Shown: positions 8,687 to 16,507 of the stretch, one piece after another | How positions within the stretch are numbered: the stretch's first letter is position 1 | Layout of the letters: each line of letters starts with the position of its first letter | Assembly (NCBI GenBank): GCA_964617335.1 | Contig: CAZTXG010000002.1 | Coordinates: 1 to 64,000 of the forward strand | Direction of reading: 5' to 3' | Length of the DNA: 64,000 bases | From: UBA2658 sp964617335 | GTDB lineage: Bacteria; Bacillota; Clostridia; Oscillospirales; Oscillospiraceae | Position numbers and translations under genes: made by a program | Notes under the pieces: generated by a model | The model's input: the letters and a program-made list of their open reading frames with translations, nothing else | Told to the model about the DNA's origin: nothing | Database searches by the model: none

Positions 8687-9982
8687 ATGAGCCTTATTAC
8701 AAAAATAGAAAAGGGCAGCCCCTTATATCATAAGGCAAGCATAGGCGACAGGCTTGTTTCCATAAACGGCAGGGAAATTCATGATGTTCTCGACTATAAG
8801 TTTTTTTCCTATGAGACAAGGCTTTCTCTTGTGCTGGAATCCCCAGAGGGAAAGCAGCGAAGGCTGAAGATAAAAAAACCCTTGGGCGGCGAGCTGGGCC
8901 TTACCTTTGAAAGCTATCTTATGGACAAGGCAAGAGCCTGCCGCAACCGCTGTGTTTTCTGCTTTGTGGACCAGCTTCCAAAAGGTATGCGAAAAACCCT
9001 TTATTTTAAAGATGACGACGCGAGACTAAGTTTTTTAACGGGAAACTACATCACCCTTACAAACCTTTCCGAAAGGGAGCTTCGGCGGATTATAGACCTT
9101 CGCATAAGCCCTATAAATATCTCTGTCCACGCAACAGAGCCGGAGCTTCGGGCCCTTATGCTTGGAAACCCCGAGGCTGCAAAAGGCTATGAGCTTATGG
9201 AAAGGCTTGCCGCCGGAAAAATAATTATGAACTGCCAGATTGTCTGCTGCCCTGGTTTAAACGACGGAAAGGCCCTTTTGCGCAGCATGGAAGATTTGGA
9301 AAAACTTTTCCCCCAGGTTGCCTCGGTTTCCATTGTCCCCGTGGGGCTTACAAAGCACAGGCAAAGTCTTTGCCCTTTAGAGCCTTTTTCTGAAGACAGT
9401 GCCGGAGAAGCCATAGAGAGCATAAACAGTTTTGGCGAGGCCTGCCTTAAAAAACACGGCAGCCGCATATTTTTTCCCTCGGACGAATTATACCTTAAGG
9501 CAAAGCTCGCCATACCCGAGGACGAATATTATGAGGACTATATCCAGCTTGAAAACGGCGTGGGTATGCTGCGGCTTTTAATAAGTGAATTTATGTCGGC
9601 CTTGGAGCATGAAGATGCCTTCTGTTCAGGGGAGAGCTTTTCCATTGCTACGGGAGTATCGGCAGCGCCTTTTATGGAAAAGCTTTTAGTGACAGCAAAG
9701 GAAAAGTATGATAATATTAACGGCAATGTATTTGTCATCTATAACGACTTTTTCGGGCACACAATTAATGTGGCGGGACTTATAACAGGCCGTGACCTTA
9801 TAAATCAGCTTCGGGGAAAAGACCTTGGAAAAAGGCTGCTCATCTCCCGCACCATGCTCCGTGAAGGGGAAAAGGTGTTTTTAGACGATATCAGCACAGA
9901 CGAAGTCCAGGAGGAGCTTAAAGTTAAGCTTGTGCCGGTTTCCCAAGACGGCGAAGAGCTTTTTTCCGCCATAATGGGATAA
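8687..9982 (+). CDS. DUF512 radical-SAM / PDZ protein
   Basis: 431 residues. The N-terminus is PDZ-like (GDRLVSINGREIHDVLDYKFF, about residues 20-45). It is followed by a CxxxCxxC cluster motif (CRNRCVFC, about residues 85-92) in a radical-SAM-like half barrel, and then the DUF512 domain. The family (TIGR03279 type) is widespread in Clostridia and cyanobacteria, and its reaction is unknown. The gene sits directly upstream of der and plsY, an arrangement common in Clostridia, which hints at a link with ribosome or membrane biogenesis but proves nothing. A strong GGGAGGGAGG precedes the ATG. Confidence 0.85.
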   Translation: MSLITKIEKGSPLYHKASIGDRLVSINGREIHDVLDYKFFSYETRLSLVLESPEGKQRRLKIKKPLGGELGLTFESYLMDKARACRNRCVFCFVDQLPKGMRKTLYFKDDDARLSFLTGNYITLTNLSERELRRIIDLRISPINISVHATEPELRALMLGNPEAAKGYELMERLAAGKIIMNCQIVCCPGLNDGKALLRSMEDLEKLFPQVASVSIVPVGLTKHRQSLCPLEPFSEDSAGEAIESINSFGEACLKKHGSRIFFPSDELYLKAKLAIPEDEYYEDYIQLENGVGMLRLLISEFMSALEHEDAFCSGESFSIATGVSAAPFMEKLLVTAKEKYDNINGNVFVIYNDFFGHTINVAGLITGRDLINQLRGKDLGKRLLISRTMLREGEKVFLDDISTDEVQEELKVKLVPVSQDGEELFSAIMG

Positions 9983-10044
9983 AAATCGTCAGTCAAATTG
10001 TGCTTTAATATAATAATAGCGAAAATAGCAAAGGAGGGCAGGAC

Positions 10045-11367
10045 ATGAAACCGCTTCTTGCCATAGTGGGGCGGCCGAACGTCGGCAAATCCCACCTTTT
10101 TAACAGGATAGTAGGCCAAAGGCTTTCCATAGTCGAAGACACCCCCGGCGTAACCCGTGACAGGATTTATGCGGAAGCCGACTGGGACGGTGTTTTCTTC
10201 GACGTGGTGGACACCGGCGGAATAGAGCCTCACACTGACAACGAAATACTGCTTTTTATCCGTGAGCAGGCAAAGATAGCCATAGACACGGCGGATGTTA
10301 TAGTCCTTGTCACCGAAATAGGCACAGGGGTGACAGCAGCGGACAAAGATGTGGCAAATATGCTGCTAAAATCAAAAAAGCCCGTGGTTCTGGCAGTTAA
10401 CAAAATGGACTCCACAGGCCAACCCGACCCCGGCTTTTACGAATTTTACTCTCTTGGTCTTGGTGACCCCATAGCTGTCTCCGCTGTTCACGGCCACGGC
10501 ACGGGGGATTTGCTTGATGCCTGCCTTGCCGCCTTTCCTAAAACCACAGAGGAGCCGGAGGAAGAGGATAGGATAAAGGTTGCGGTTATCGGAAAGCCCA
10601 ATGTGGGAAAGTCCTCCCTTATAAACCTTATTTTAGGAGAAAACCGCTGCATAGTGTCAAATGTTGCAGGCACAACTCGTGACGCTATTGACACTCATGT
10701 AGATAACGACTACGGCAAATATGTTTTTATAGATACCGCCGGCATAAGGCGAAAATCCAAGGTGGACGATCGTATCGAGAAGTTTTCCGTTATGCGGGCA
10801 CAGCTTGCCATTGAAAGGTCTGATGTCTGCCTTATAATGATAGATGCCCGCGAGGGAGTTACAGAGCAGGACACAAAAATAGCGGGGCTTGCCCATGAGG
10901 CGGGCAAGGCCAGTATTATAATAGTGAACAAATGGGACCTTATCGAAAAAGACTCGAAAACCATGGATAATATGCGCAAGGAAGTTTTGCAGGGGCTATC
11001 TTTTATGACCTATGCCCCCATACTTTTCATATCGGCCTTAACAGGCCAGAGAACCCAAAGGATTTTCGAGCTTGTTAATTTTGTTAACGAGCAAAGCTGC
11101 CTGCGGATATCCACAGGTATGCTTAACAACGTCCTCGCCGATGCCACGATGCGGGTTCAGCCCCCAACCGACAGGGGAAAAAGACTTAAAATATACTATA
11201 TGACTCAAACGGGCATAAGGCCGCCAAACTTTGTTGTTTTCGCCAACAGCCGTGAGCTTTTCCATTTTTCCTATCAGCGCTACCTTGAGAATCAAATAAG
11301 AAGCGTATTCGGACTGGAGGGAACTCCCATCAGAATGGTAATCAGACAGAAGGGTGACAAGGAATGA
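10045..11367 (+). CDS. der: Ribosome biogenesis GTPase Der (EngA)
   Basis: 440 residues with the tandem GTPase domains unique to Der. The first G1 motif is GRPNVGKSHLFNRI with DTGG and NKMD; the second is GKPNVGKSSLINLI with DTAG and NKWD. A KH-like C-terminal domain follows (about residues 350-440). Der binds the 50S subunit and is needed for its late assembly. AAAGGAGGG precedes the start. The stop overlaps the plsY start by four bases, so the two are translationally coupled. The first G1 has KSH where KST or KSS is usual; this residue contacts Mg and is noted as a mild oddity. Confidence 0.97.
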   Translation: MKPLLAIVGRPNVGKSHLFNRIVGQRLSIVEDTPGVTRDRIYAEADWDGVFFDVVDTGGIEPHTDNEILLFIREQAKIAIDTADVIVLVTEIGTGVTAADKDVANMLLKSKKPVVLAVNKMDSTGQPDPGFYEFYSLGLGDPIAVSAVHGHGTGDLLDACLAAFPKTTEEPEEEDRIKVAVIGKPNVGKSSLINLILGENRCIVSNVAGTTRDAIDTHVDNDYGKYVFIDTAGIRRKSKVDDRIEKFSVMRAQLAIERSDVCLIMIDAREGVTEQDTKIAGLAHEAGKASIIIVNKWDLIEKDSKTMDNMRKEVLQGLSFMTYAPILFISALTGQRTQRIFELVNFVNEQSCLRISTGMLNNVLADATMRVQPPTDRGKRLKIYYMTQTGIRPPNFVVFANSRELFHFSYQRYLENQIRSVFGLEGTPIRMVIRQKGDKE

Positions 11368-11999
11368 TTACAAAAATCACTGTTTATTTGTTTATCACGG
11401 CAATTGCTGCTTATTTTATAGGGGGTCTTAACGGGGCTATAATAGCCTCTAAAACGATTTTTCGCAAGGATATCCGAAACTTCGGCAGCGGAAACGCGGG
11501 ACTTACAAACTTTACCCGAACCTTCGGGGCAAAGGGTGTTGTCATTGTGCTGGCGGTGGACATTTTAAAGGCCGTTGCGGCCGTTTCCTTTGGCGGCTGG
11601 CTGCTGGGCCTTGAAGCTTACGCACCTTTAGGAAGGCTTTTTGCAGGCTTTTGCACTATGCTTGGCCATGTTTATCCCGTTTACTACCGGCTTAAAGGCG
11701 GAAAGGCAGCCCTTTGCGGCGGCACTGTAATGTGGATGGTGGATTGGCGTATGGCCCTTATCTGCTGGTCGGTTTTTATTATTGTTGTGGTGTTCACAAA
11801 ATATGTTTCCCTAGGCTCCATACTGGCCAGCATATGCATACCTCTTGGGCTTCTCATTTTCGGCTATGGCTGGCTTGAAGTTGTTATCGGGCTTTTATGC
11901 ACACTTCTTGTTATAATAGCCCACAGGGAAAATGTTGTGAGGCTGATAAGCGGCACGGAATCAAAGCTTGCCATAGGGGGAAGCGGAAACTCAAAATAA
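11364..11999 (+). CDS. plsY: Acyl-phosphate:glycerol-3-phosphate acyltransferase PlsY
   Basis: 211 residues with about five membrane spans. The conserved cytoplasmic motifs of PlsY are present: SGNAGLTNFTRTFG (usually GSGNxGxTNxxR) near residues 38-52 and GHVYPVYYRLKGGKA near residues 99-113. The enzyme transfers an acyl chain from acyl-phosphate to glycerol-3-phosphate, the first step of phospholipid synthesis. It is coupled to der by an ATGA overlap and is followed by a strong terminator. Confidence 0.95.
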   Translation: MITKITVYLFITAIAAYFIGGLNGAIIASKTIFRKDIRNFGSGNAGLTNFTRTFGAKGVVIVLAVDILKAVAAVSFGGWLLGLEAYAPLGRLFAGFCTMLGHVYPVYYRLKGGKAALCGGTVMWMVDWRMALICWSVFIIVVVFTKYVSLGSILASICIPLGLLIFGYGWLEVVIGLLCTLLVIIAHRENVVRLISGTESKLAIGGSGNSK

Positions 12000-12060
12000 A
12001 GGGCGCAGCTATTGCGGCCTAAATAAATCTTATGGTTTTGGTCAAGATGTAATATAAAGA

Positions 12061-12095
12061 AAAAAGGTCTGCGGAAAACTTTCCGCAGACCTTTT
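12061..12095 (+). terminator. Terminator after plsY
   Basis: A 14-bp stem beginning AAGGTCTGCGGAAA, with a very short loop, is flanked by AAAAA and TTTTT. It ends the DUF512-der-plsY transcript. Confidence 0.9.
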
Positions 12096-12098
12096 TCT

Positions 12099-12230
12099 TG
12101 TTATAACCCCGCTAAGGGATACATTTCATTAAAAGGTGCATACAATATGCGTGATTTAGGGGTTTATCCCAACAAAGATAATAGATGCACTCGACGGGGC
12201 CCGCTATATAGAAGTGAAGGCCCTTCCAAG
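12099..12230 (+). pseudogene. Relic of a tyrosine/serine protein phosphatase gene
   Basis: In the frame of 12147 the sequence reads GAYNMRDLGVYPNKDN and continues with RCTRRGPLYRSEG. This is clearly like the N-terminal hallmark of bacterial protein tyrosine phosphatases of the Y_phosphatase3 type (NFRDLGGYPTKDGR...RWGVLYRS). No catalytic HCxxGKDR loop follows: similarity is lost after about 45 residues and a stop comes soon after. No start codon or ribosome site fits, and the fragment begins immediately after the plsY terminator. It is best read as the truncated remains of a deleted phosphatase gene. The stretch 12000-12255 otherwise holds only the terminator. Confidence 0.5.
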
Positions 12231-12255
12231 GGAAGGGAAACCGATTGGCAGGTTT

Positions 12256-12615
12256 TTAATGGCCGCACTCGTCGTGATGCTTATGCTCATGACAGATAGA
12301 ACCGGTGGACTTAAGTGAGCCTTGCAGATAGGCCTCTACTGCATCGGCAGCCTTACCCCTTGCACCCACAATAACTTCTATGCCTTTTTCATTAAAAATG
12401 TCAACAGCACCGCCGCCCATACCGCCGGAAATAATTACGTTTACCCCTTTGTCGTTGAGATAGTTGGGGAGAAATCCGGGCTTGTGTCCGGGGTTGGGGA
12501 TGGACTCGTGCTTTACAACCTTGTTGTTTTCGGCATCGTAGATATTAAAGTTTGAGCAGTGTCCAAAGTGCTCGGTCACCATTTCGTTCTCGCTTGCTAC
12601 CGCAATTTTAATCAT
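12256..12615 (-). CDS. NifX/NifB-C-like dinitrogenase iron-molybdenum cofactor family protein (distal copy)
   Basis: 119 residues of the NifX/NafY/NifB-C-terminal fold, which binds iron-sulphur or molybdenum-iron-sulphur clusters in nitrogenase assembly and in the orange-protein (ORP) system. Visible family features are KIAVASENEMVTEHFGHCSNF at the N-terminus and the GGMGGGAVDIF loop. The histidine- and cysteine-rich tail (CHEHKHHDECGH) suggests extra metal binding. The ATG at 12613-12615 has GGAGG nine bases upstream; the frame extends 11 codons further upstream, but without a ribosome site. It is the last gene of the DUF134-NifX-MinD-MinD-NifX operon. No nitrogenase genes are in the window, so nitrogen fixation is not implied. 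Confidence 0.8.
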   Translation of the reverse strand: MIKIAVASENEMVTEHFGHCSNFNIYDAENNKVVKHESIPNPGHKPGFLPNYLNDKGVNVIISGGMGGGAVDIFNEKGIEVIVGARGKAADAVEAYLQGSLKSTGSICHEHKHHDECGH

Positions 12616-12679
12616 TTTGTTTGTCCTCCAAGTTTTCTTTTTTATCATCGGGCAAATAGTGCAGCCGCAGAAAAAAGCA

Positions 12680-13552
12680 TTAGGCCTCTTCTTCTAAAAG
12701 AAGCTCCATGGTTTTCTTAAAAACCGCCTTTACCGCCTTGCCTGACCGGCAATCTATATCCGCAATGGTCAGGCCCATGTTAACTGCCCTTACCGCCTCG
12801 GTGTCATAGGGAATTCGCCCGATAAAGGGCAGCTTGTGCTTATTGCAAAAGTCCTCGATTTGCTGGGTGTTTTCCAAATTTGCGTCAAATTTATTTACGC
12901 AAACCGCTGTTTTAACGGCAAATTTCGCCGCCGTTTGGATAATTCGTTCCATATCGTGAATGCCGCTTACAGAAGGCTCTGCCACGATTAAAACCATGTC
13001 CACGCCGCTTAAAGAGGCTATAACAGGGCAGCCTATGCCGGGGGAGCCGTCAATAATGGCAAAGTCCGCCTTTGCTGCTGCGGATTTCATCTGTTTTTTA
13101 ACTTCAGACACAAGCAGGCCTGAATTACCGCTGCCCATTTTAAGCTGGGCTGTGGAGAAGGTTTCGCCTCCGTCGGTATACAGCATAAGTTCACCTGCCA
13201 CAGCGGGCTTTAGGGTGACTGCTTTTTCCGGACACAGAGCCTCGCAGACTCCGCAGCCTTCACAGGCAAAGGAATCTACCGCATATTCTCCGTTTACCTT
13301 GATAGCGTCAAAGCGGCAGTTTTCCCTGCAAATGTCACATTTAATGCATTTTTCAGTATCGATTTCCGCCTTGTCCATGCCGTAATAATCGGTCCTTGCA
13401 GGCTTTGCCCCCTGGGCTGAAATAAGATGAAGGTTAGGTGCGTCAACGTCGCAGTCGGCATAGGCCTTTGCACTAGACAGCTTAATAAAAGCGCTGGCTA
13501 TTGTGGTTTTTCCCGTGCCGCCTTTTCCGCTAAGAATTAGAAGCTGCTTCAT
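12680..13552 (-). CDS. MinD-superfamily P-loop ATPase with inserted ferredoxin domain (copy 2)
   Basis: 290 residues. A deviant Walker A motif (SGKGGTGKTT, residues 7-16) identifies the MinD/Mrp/NifH group. A two-cluster [4Fe-4S] insert starts near residue 58 (CIKCDICRENC and CEGCGVCEALCP). Proteins of this design occur next to NifX-like genes in many anaerobes. In Desulfovibrio the related ATPases belong to the orange-protein complex, whose physiological role is debated. The start at 13550-13552 (MKQLLILSG) has AGGAGGTG upstream; a frame extension to 13627 would overlap the neighbour more deeply. The start overlaps the end of the preceding paralogue by 23 bases. Confidence 0.85.
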   Translation of the reverse strand: MKQLLILSGKGGTGKTTIASAFIKLSSAKAYADCDVDAPNLHLISAQGAKPARTDYYGMDKAEIDTEKCIKCDICRENCRFDAIKVNGEYAVDSFACEGCGVCEALCPEKAVTLKPAVAGELMLYTDGGETFSTAQLKMGSGNSGLLVSEVKKQMKSAAAKADFAIIDGSPGIGCPVIASLSGVDMVLIVAEPSVSGIHDMERIIQTAAKFAVKTAVCVNKFDANLENTQQIEDFCNKHKLPFIGRIPYDTEAVRAVNMGLTIADIDCRSGKAVKAVFKKTMELLLEEEA

Positions 13553-14390
13553 GGCGCACCTCCTTTTTAACCCCTTCAAGCAAGTCGGAAAAGAGCCTTC
13601 GGTACTTGCCGCTTTCTCGTGCCGCAATTTTTCCGTCGGAGTTTAATTTTCCCAGCTCCTTGTCAAAAGGTATCCTGCCTAGAATCTTTATGTCTTTTTC
13701 CAGACAAAAGTCCTCTGCGGGGTTTTTACCTTCCAGACATTTATTTAAAACTACGCCAAAAGGCTTGTTGAAAAGGCGCACCAGCTCATAGACCATGTTA
13801 AGGTTGTGTACGCCAAAGAGAGTTGGTTCTGCCACAAGCAGGCAATAGTCCGCATCCTGAATACTTTCCATAACGGTGCAGGCGCTTCCCGGAGGGCAGT
13901 CGATAAAAACTGCTTTGTCTGTTTGTGCTTTGTTTTCACTAAGGAGCTTTTTTATAATCGGAACACCGGTGGCTTCGCAGGTATTCATAATCCCCGTTTG
14001 CACCAAGACCCCCCCGGAAGTTCCTTTTTGGATTTTGCCTATGGGCTTTTCTTTTTCTGTCAGGGCTTTTTCGGGGCATAGGAGCACACAGCCCCCGCAG
14101 GAATGGCAGATTTCCTCAAAAACCATCAGCTTGTCGTTTATTAAGGCAAGGGCGTTAAACTTGCAAAAATCCACACAGACCCGACAACCGTTACAAAGCT
14201 CGGGATTAACCTGAGGAATTGTTACCGTAACGGTTGTTTCATCCAGACCTTCGGGGCGAAAAAACAGGTGGCCGTTCGGCTCCTCTACGTCACAGTCTAA
14301 ATATACAGCATCTTCTGCCACAGAGGCAAGGTTTGCCGAAACTAAGGTTTTTCCCGTACCGCCCTTGCCGCTTAGCACAGCAACAGTCAT
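13530..14390 (-). CDS. MinD-superfamily P-loop ATPase with inserted ferredoxin domain (copy 1)
   Basis: 286 residues with the same design as the downstream copy: a deviant Walker A (LSGKGGTGKT at the N-terminus), then CNGCRVCVDFC and CHSCGGCVLLCP, eight cysteines for two [4Fe-4S] clusters, then the rest of the ATPase fold. The two copies are clearly paralogous, which suggests a heterodimer. The start chosen is the ATG at 14388-14390 (MTVAVLSGKGG), one base after the stop of the NifX-like gene. The 14 extra codons upstream would run into that gene. The site AGGGGC is a weak ribosome signal, consistent with coupling. Confidence 0.85.
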   Translation of the reverse strand: MTVAVLSGKGGTGKTLVSANLASVAEDAVYLDCDVEEPNGHLFFRPEGLDETTVTVTIPQVNPELCNGCRVCVDFCKFNALALINDKLMVFEEICHSCGGCVLLCPEKALTEKEKPIGKIQKGTSGGVLVQTGIMNTCEATGVPIIKKLLSENKAQTDKAVFIDCPPGSACTVMESIQDADYCLLVAEPTLFGVHNLNMVYELVRLFNKPFGVVLNKCLEGKNPAEDFCLEKDIKILGRIPFDKELGKLNSDGKIAARESGKYRRLFSDLLEGVKKEVRHEAASNS

Positions 14391-14391
14391 A

Positions 14392-14760
14392 TCAGTTGCC
14401 CCTGTGCCCGTGAAAGCCCGCATGAATTTCATCTAAGATAGGGAGTTTTCCGGCGATAAAAGCCTCAATATCGGCCAAAGCGGGGGCGCCTGTGGTTTTA
14501 TATAGTTTAATGTCGGCAGCCTTCAATACATTGGCGGCATTTTCTCCGCAGCGAGGGGTCAAGAGAGCCTTTGCCCCGCTGTCTACTATAGCCTGAGCAG
14601 CCTTTATTCCGGCACCGCCGGTGCTTGTTGCTGCGCTGTTGTCCAAAAATTCGTTTTCCTTTGTTTCGGTATTGTAAATGAGGAAATAAGGTGCCCTGCC
14701 AAAAGAGGTGCAGACTCCCGTTTCCATGTTTTTGTTATCTACAGGTATTGCAATTTTCAT
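14392..14760 (-). CDS. NifX/NifB-C-like dinitrogenase iron-molybdenum cofactor family protein (proximal copy)
   Basis: 122 residues. The family pattern is visible: KIAIPVDNKNMETGVCTSFG at the N-terminus, then GGAGIKAAQ and the core LLTPRCGENAANVL. Members carry a metal-sulphur cluster non-covalently or act as cluster carriers. It is the second gene of the operon, directly before the two ATPases, with GGAGG ahead of the ATG. It lacks the His-rich tail of the distal copy, so the two are unlikely to be simple duplicates in function. Confidence 0.8.
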   Translation of the reverse strand: MKIAIPVDNKNMETGVCTSFGRAPYFLIYNTETKENEFLDNSAATSTGGAGIKAAQAIVDSGAKALLTPRCGENAANVLKAADIKLYKTTGAPALADIEAFIAGKLPILDEIHAGFHGHRGN

Positions 14761-14778
14761 AATATGCCTCCATTTTTG

Positions 14779-15159
14779 TTAGTCTTTTTCTGTTGTTGTA
14801 TCTTCCGGTAAACAGCTGCTGCGTCTATGGTGGCTGCAGCCGCGGCCGCAGCCGCTGCCTCGACCTTCGCAAAGACGGTATTCACCGCCTTCAATAAGCA
14901 GCACCTTGCTGTTTACAAGGGATTCGGCCAGCTTTTTTCTTGCCGACACATAAATGCCCTGAACCGTTGTGCGGGCAACATTCATCTGCTCGGCGCACTC
15001 CTCCTGAGTGAAGTCTTCCAAATCGATTAGACGTATGGCCTCATATTCATCCACCGTCATCCTGACATAGCTTCTCTCCCCCTCCTTAAGGCCAAGGGGA
15101 CCAAAGCGGTTTCGCTCCGGCAGGCTGCAAACCTTTCTCCATTTTACAGGTCTTGCCAT
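14779..15159 (-). CDS. DUF134 family DNA-binding protein, likely operon regulator
   Basis: 126 residues. It begins MARPVKWRKVCSLPERNRFGP, the standard opening of DUF134 proteins. It carries a sigma-70-region-4-like helix-turn-helix (LIDLEDFTQEECAEQM, then NVARTTVQGIYVSARKKLAES, about residues 42-80). The C-terminus is rich in Cys and His (GSGCGRGCSHHRRSSC), a probable metal or cluster site. DUF134 genes regularly head NifX/MinD clusters. It could bind the paired GACATATGTC palindromes at its own promoter, but that is inference. GAGGTG precedes the ATG. Confidence 0.85.
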   Translation of the reverse strand: MARPVKWRKVCSLPERNRFGPLGLKEGERSYVRMTVDEYEAIRLIDLEDFTQEECAEQMNVARTTVQGIYVSARKKLAESLVNSKVLLIEGGEYRLCEGRGSGCGRGCSHHRRSSCLPEDTTTEKD

Positions 15160-15271
15160 TTCATATCACCTCGATTCTTCTAAGAAAAACTAAAGGGCAT
15201 CCCGCTTGTTAATTTTATACCCCAGGGTTAAAACTACATATTCAAAGCGGAATTAACCTGATAAAAGTAAT

Positions 15272-15321
15272 TGACATATGTCATCTATGCTCTATTATAC
15301 ACAGTTTGCGACATATGTCAA
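15272..15321 (-). promoter_or_regulatory. Promoter of the DUF134-NifX-MinD operon with two palindromic operators
   Basis: On the minus strand, TTGACA (15316-15321) and TATAAT (15294-15299) are 16 bases apart. A perfect TGACATATGTCA palindrome (15272-15283) lies just past the -10, and a second GACATATGTC (15310-15319) overlaps the -35. The palindrome centres are 37 bases apart. Such bracketing suggests repressor control. The leader to the first gene is about 130 bases. Confidence 0.7.
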
Positions 15322-15459
15322 TAACTATTTTATTAAATTTATTATTTCCAGACCTATAAAGCTTAAGTACTATTGCACAAGGCCTTTTTTATCCGAATAT
15401 TTGCTCCTTTGAATCTTTTTCAAAAAGAAAAACGGCGATATAGCGAGGATTGAGCATAT

Positions 15460-15559
15460 NNNNNNNNNNNNNNNNNNNNNNNNNNNNNNNNNNNNNNNNN
15501 NNNNNNNNNNNNNNNNNNNNNNNNNNNNNNNNNNNNNNNNNNNNNNNNNNNNNNNNNNN
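15460..15559. other. Assembly gap of 100 N
   Basis: Exactly 100 undetermined bases, the conventional gap of unknown size. The same nine bases, TGAGCATAT, end the left flank (15451-15459) and begin the right flank (15560-15568), so the contigs may simply overlap. In the rest of 15160-15587 I see only the operon promoter and no supportable gene; a short minus frame ending at 15389 cannot be judged because it enters the gap. Confidence 0.95.
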
Positions 15560-15587
15560 TGAGCATATGAAAAATACTTTATTAAAT

Positions 15588-16136
15588 TCAGCTGCTTTGG
15601 GCGCTTTCAAAGCCCTCTATGATTTTGTCCAAAACCGCCTGTTGGGAGACTGTAAGCTTATGCTCGGCATATAGTATTTCACAGTCCTTTTCACTTACAA
15701 CCTCCGACTGTAAATCAAAGCCGATTTCATAGCCTATGCCAAAGCCCAAGTTTTCAGTGCCGCCCCTATCCTTGGGTATTTCTGTCATGGCAATTTGGGA
15801 AAGAGTGGTGTCAAAATCCTTTAAAAGCCGCCTGCCTAATGTGAAATTCACTGCTGTGGCCAAGGCGCCGTCTCGGTAATGGGCGATTTTAAGCACTTCC
15901 TCAGTGGTGTAGCTGTCAATGTTTTCAATTGCCGCCTGCCCATTGATATGGCCGTTTTCGTCTAATATAACATTGCCGCTTTCGTCAAAGACCAAGTCTG
16001 CCGGAGAAAACACCGAAGGCGGAGTTTCAGTCTGATTAACAAAAGGGGAGGGGGAGGAAGCTTCTTCAGAGCTTTTGCAGCCTGTTGCCATAAAGGCAAG
16101 GGATAAAAGCAGAAGAAAAACCAAAAGTTTTTTCAT
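15588..16136 (-). CDS. Hypothetical lipoprotein
   Basis: 182 residues of unrecognised family. The signal peptide MKKLLVFLLLLSLAFMATGC ends in a lipobox with Cys20, so it should be a membrane-anchored extracytoplasmic lipoprotein. A short Ser/Pro/Thr linker follows (ASSPSPFVNQTETPPS), then a compact acidic domain. The segment DESGNVILDENGHINGQAAIENI resembles a short repeat of beta-turns, and the end is helical. GGAGG precedes the ATG. There are no diagnostic catalytic residues. The gene stands alone next to the assembly gap, and its neighbours give no functional clue. Confidence 0.7.
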   Translation of the reverse strand: MKKLLVFLLLLSLAFMATGCKSSEEASSPSPFVNQTETPPSVFSPADLVFDESGNVILDENGHINGQAAIENIDSYTTEEVLKIAHYRDGALATAVNFTLGRRLLKDFDTTLSQIAMTEIPKDRGGTENLGFGIGYEIGFDLQSEVVSEKDCEILYAEHKLTVSQQAVLDKIIEGFESAQSS

Positions 16137-16396
16137 TGTTAACCTCCAAGATAAAGTTTGTTTGGATAGATGATGATAGGTTTTCCCTGCTGTTCCGACG
16201 GAAAAGTCGGAGCTTTGTTCCGCTTATACCCTCTTTTTATAAAAGAAGTGCCGGCATCGGCTTGTGCCGCTGTATTTACGGCAAAAGCTATTTATGGTAT
16301 GGGACAGTGATTGCAGCTTAATGAAATATATTAAAATTGAAGCCCATAGGAAAAATGAATAAGCAAACACTTAATCAAAATCAGCCCCCGGGGGGC

Positions 16397-16425
16397 TTGC
16401 GCAATAAGAGCTTCAGGCTTATAAT
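16397..16425 (+). promoter_or_regulatory. Promoter of the ABC exporter
   Basis: TTGCGC (16397-16402) and TATAAT (16420-16425) are separated by 17 bases, immediately upstream of the structured leader. The interval 16137-16507 contains only this promoter, the leader and a GC palindrome near 16383-16396. Confidence 0.65.
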
Positions 16426-16433
16426 GACCTGTG

Positions 16434-16485
16434 GCAGGCAAAGAGCCTGCTATAAAAAATCATTCAAAGGTGATTTTGCCTTTTT
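16434..16485 (+). promoter_or_regulatory. Attenuator-like leader of the ABC exporter
   Basis: Two mutually exclusive structures can be drawn. GCAGGC (16434-16439) can pair with GCCTGC (16445-16450). Alternatively AGGCAA (16436-16441) can pair with TTGCCT (16476-16481), helped by AATCA (16458-16462) with TGATT (16471-16475); that second form is directly followed by TTTTT and so is a terminator. The choice between them would decide read-through into the exporter gene. Confidence 0.5.
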
Positions 16486-16507
16486 AATAATATAAATGGA
16501 GGTAAAA

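Noticed and set aside
12256..14760. Nitrogen fixation capability from the NifX-like genes
   Set aside because: No nitrogenase structural or nifB/E/N genes are present; this gene set is typical of the orange-protein type cluster found in non-fixing anaerobes.
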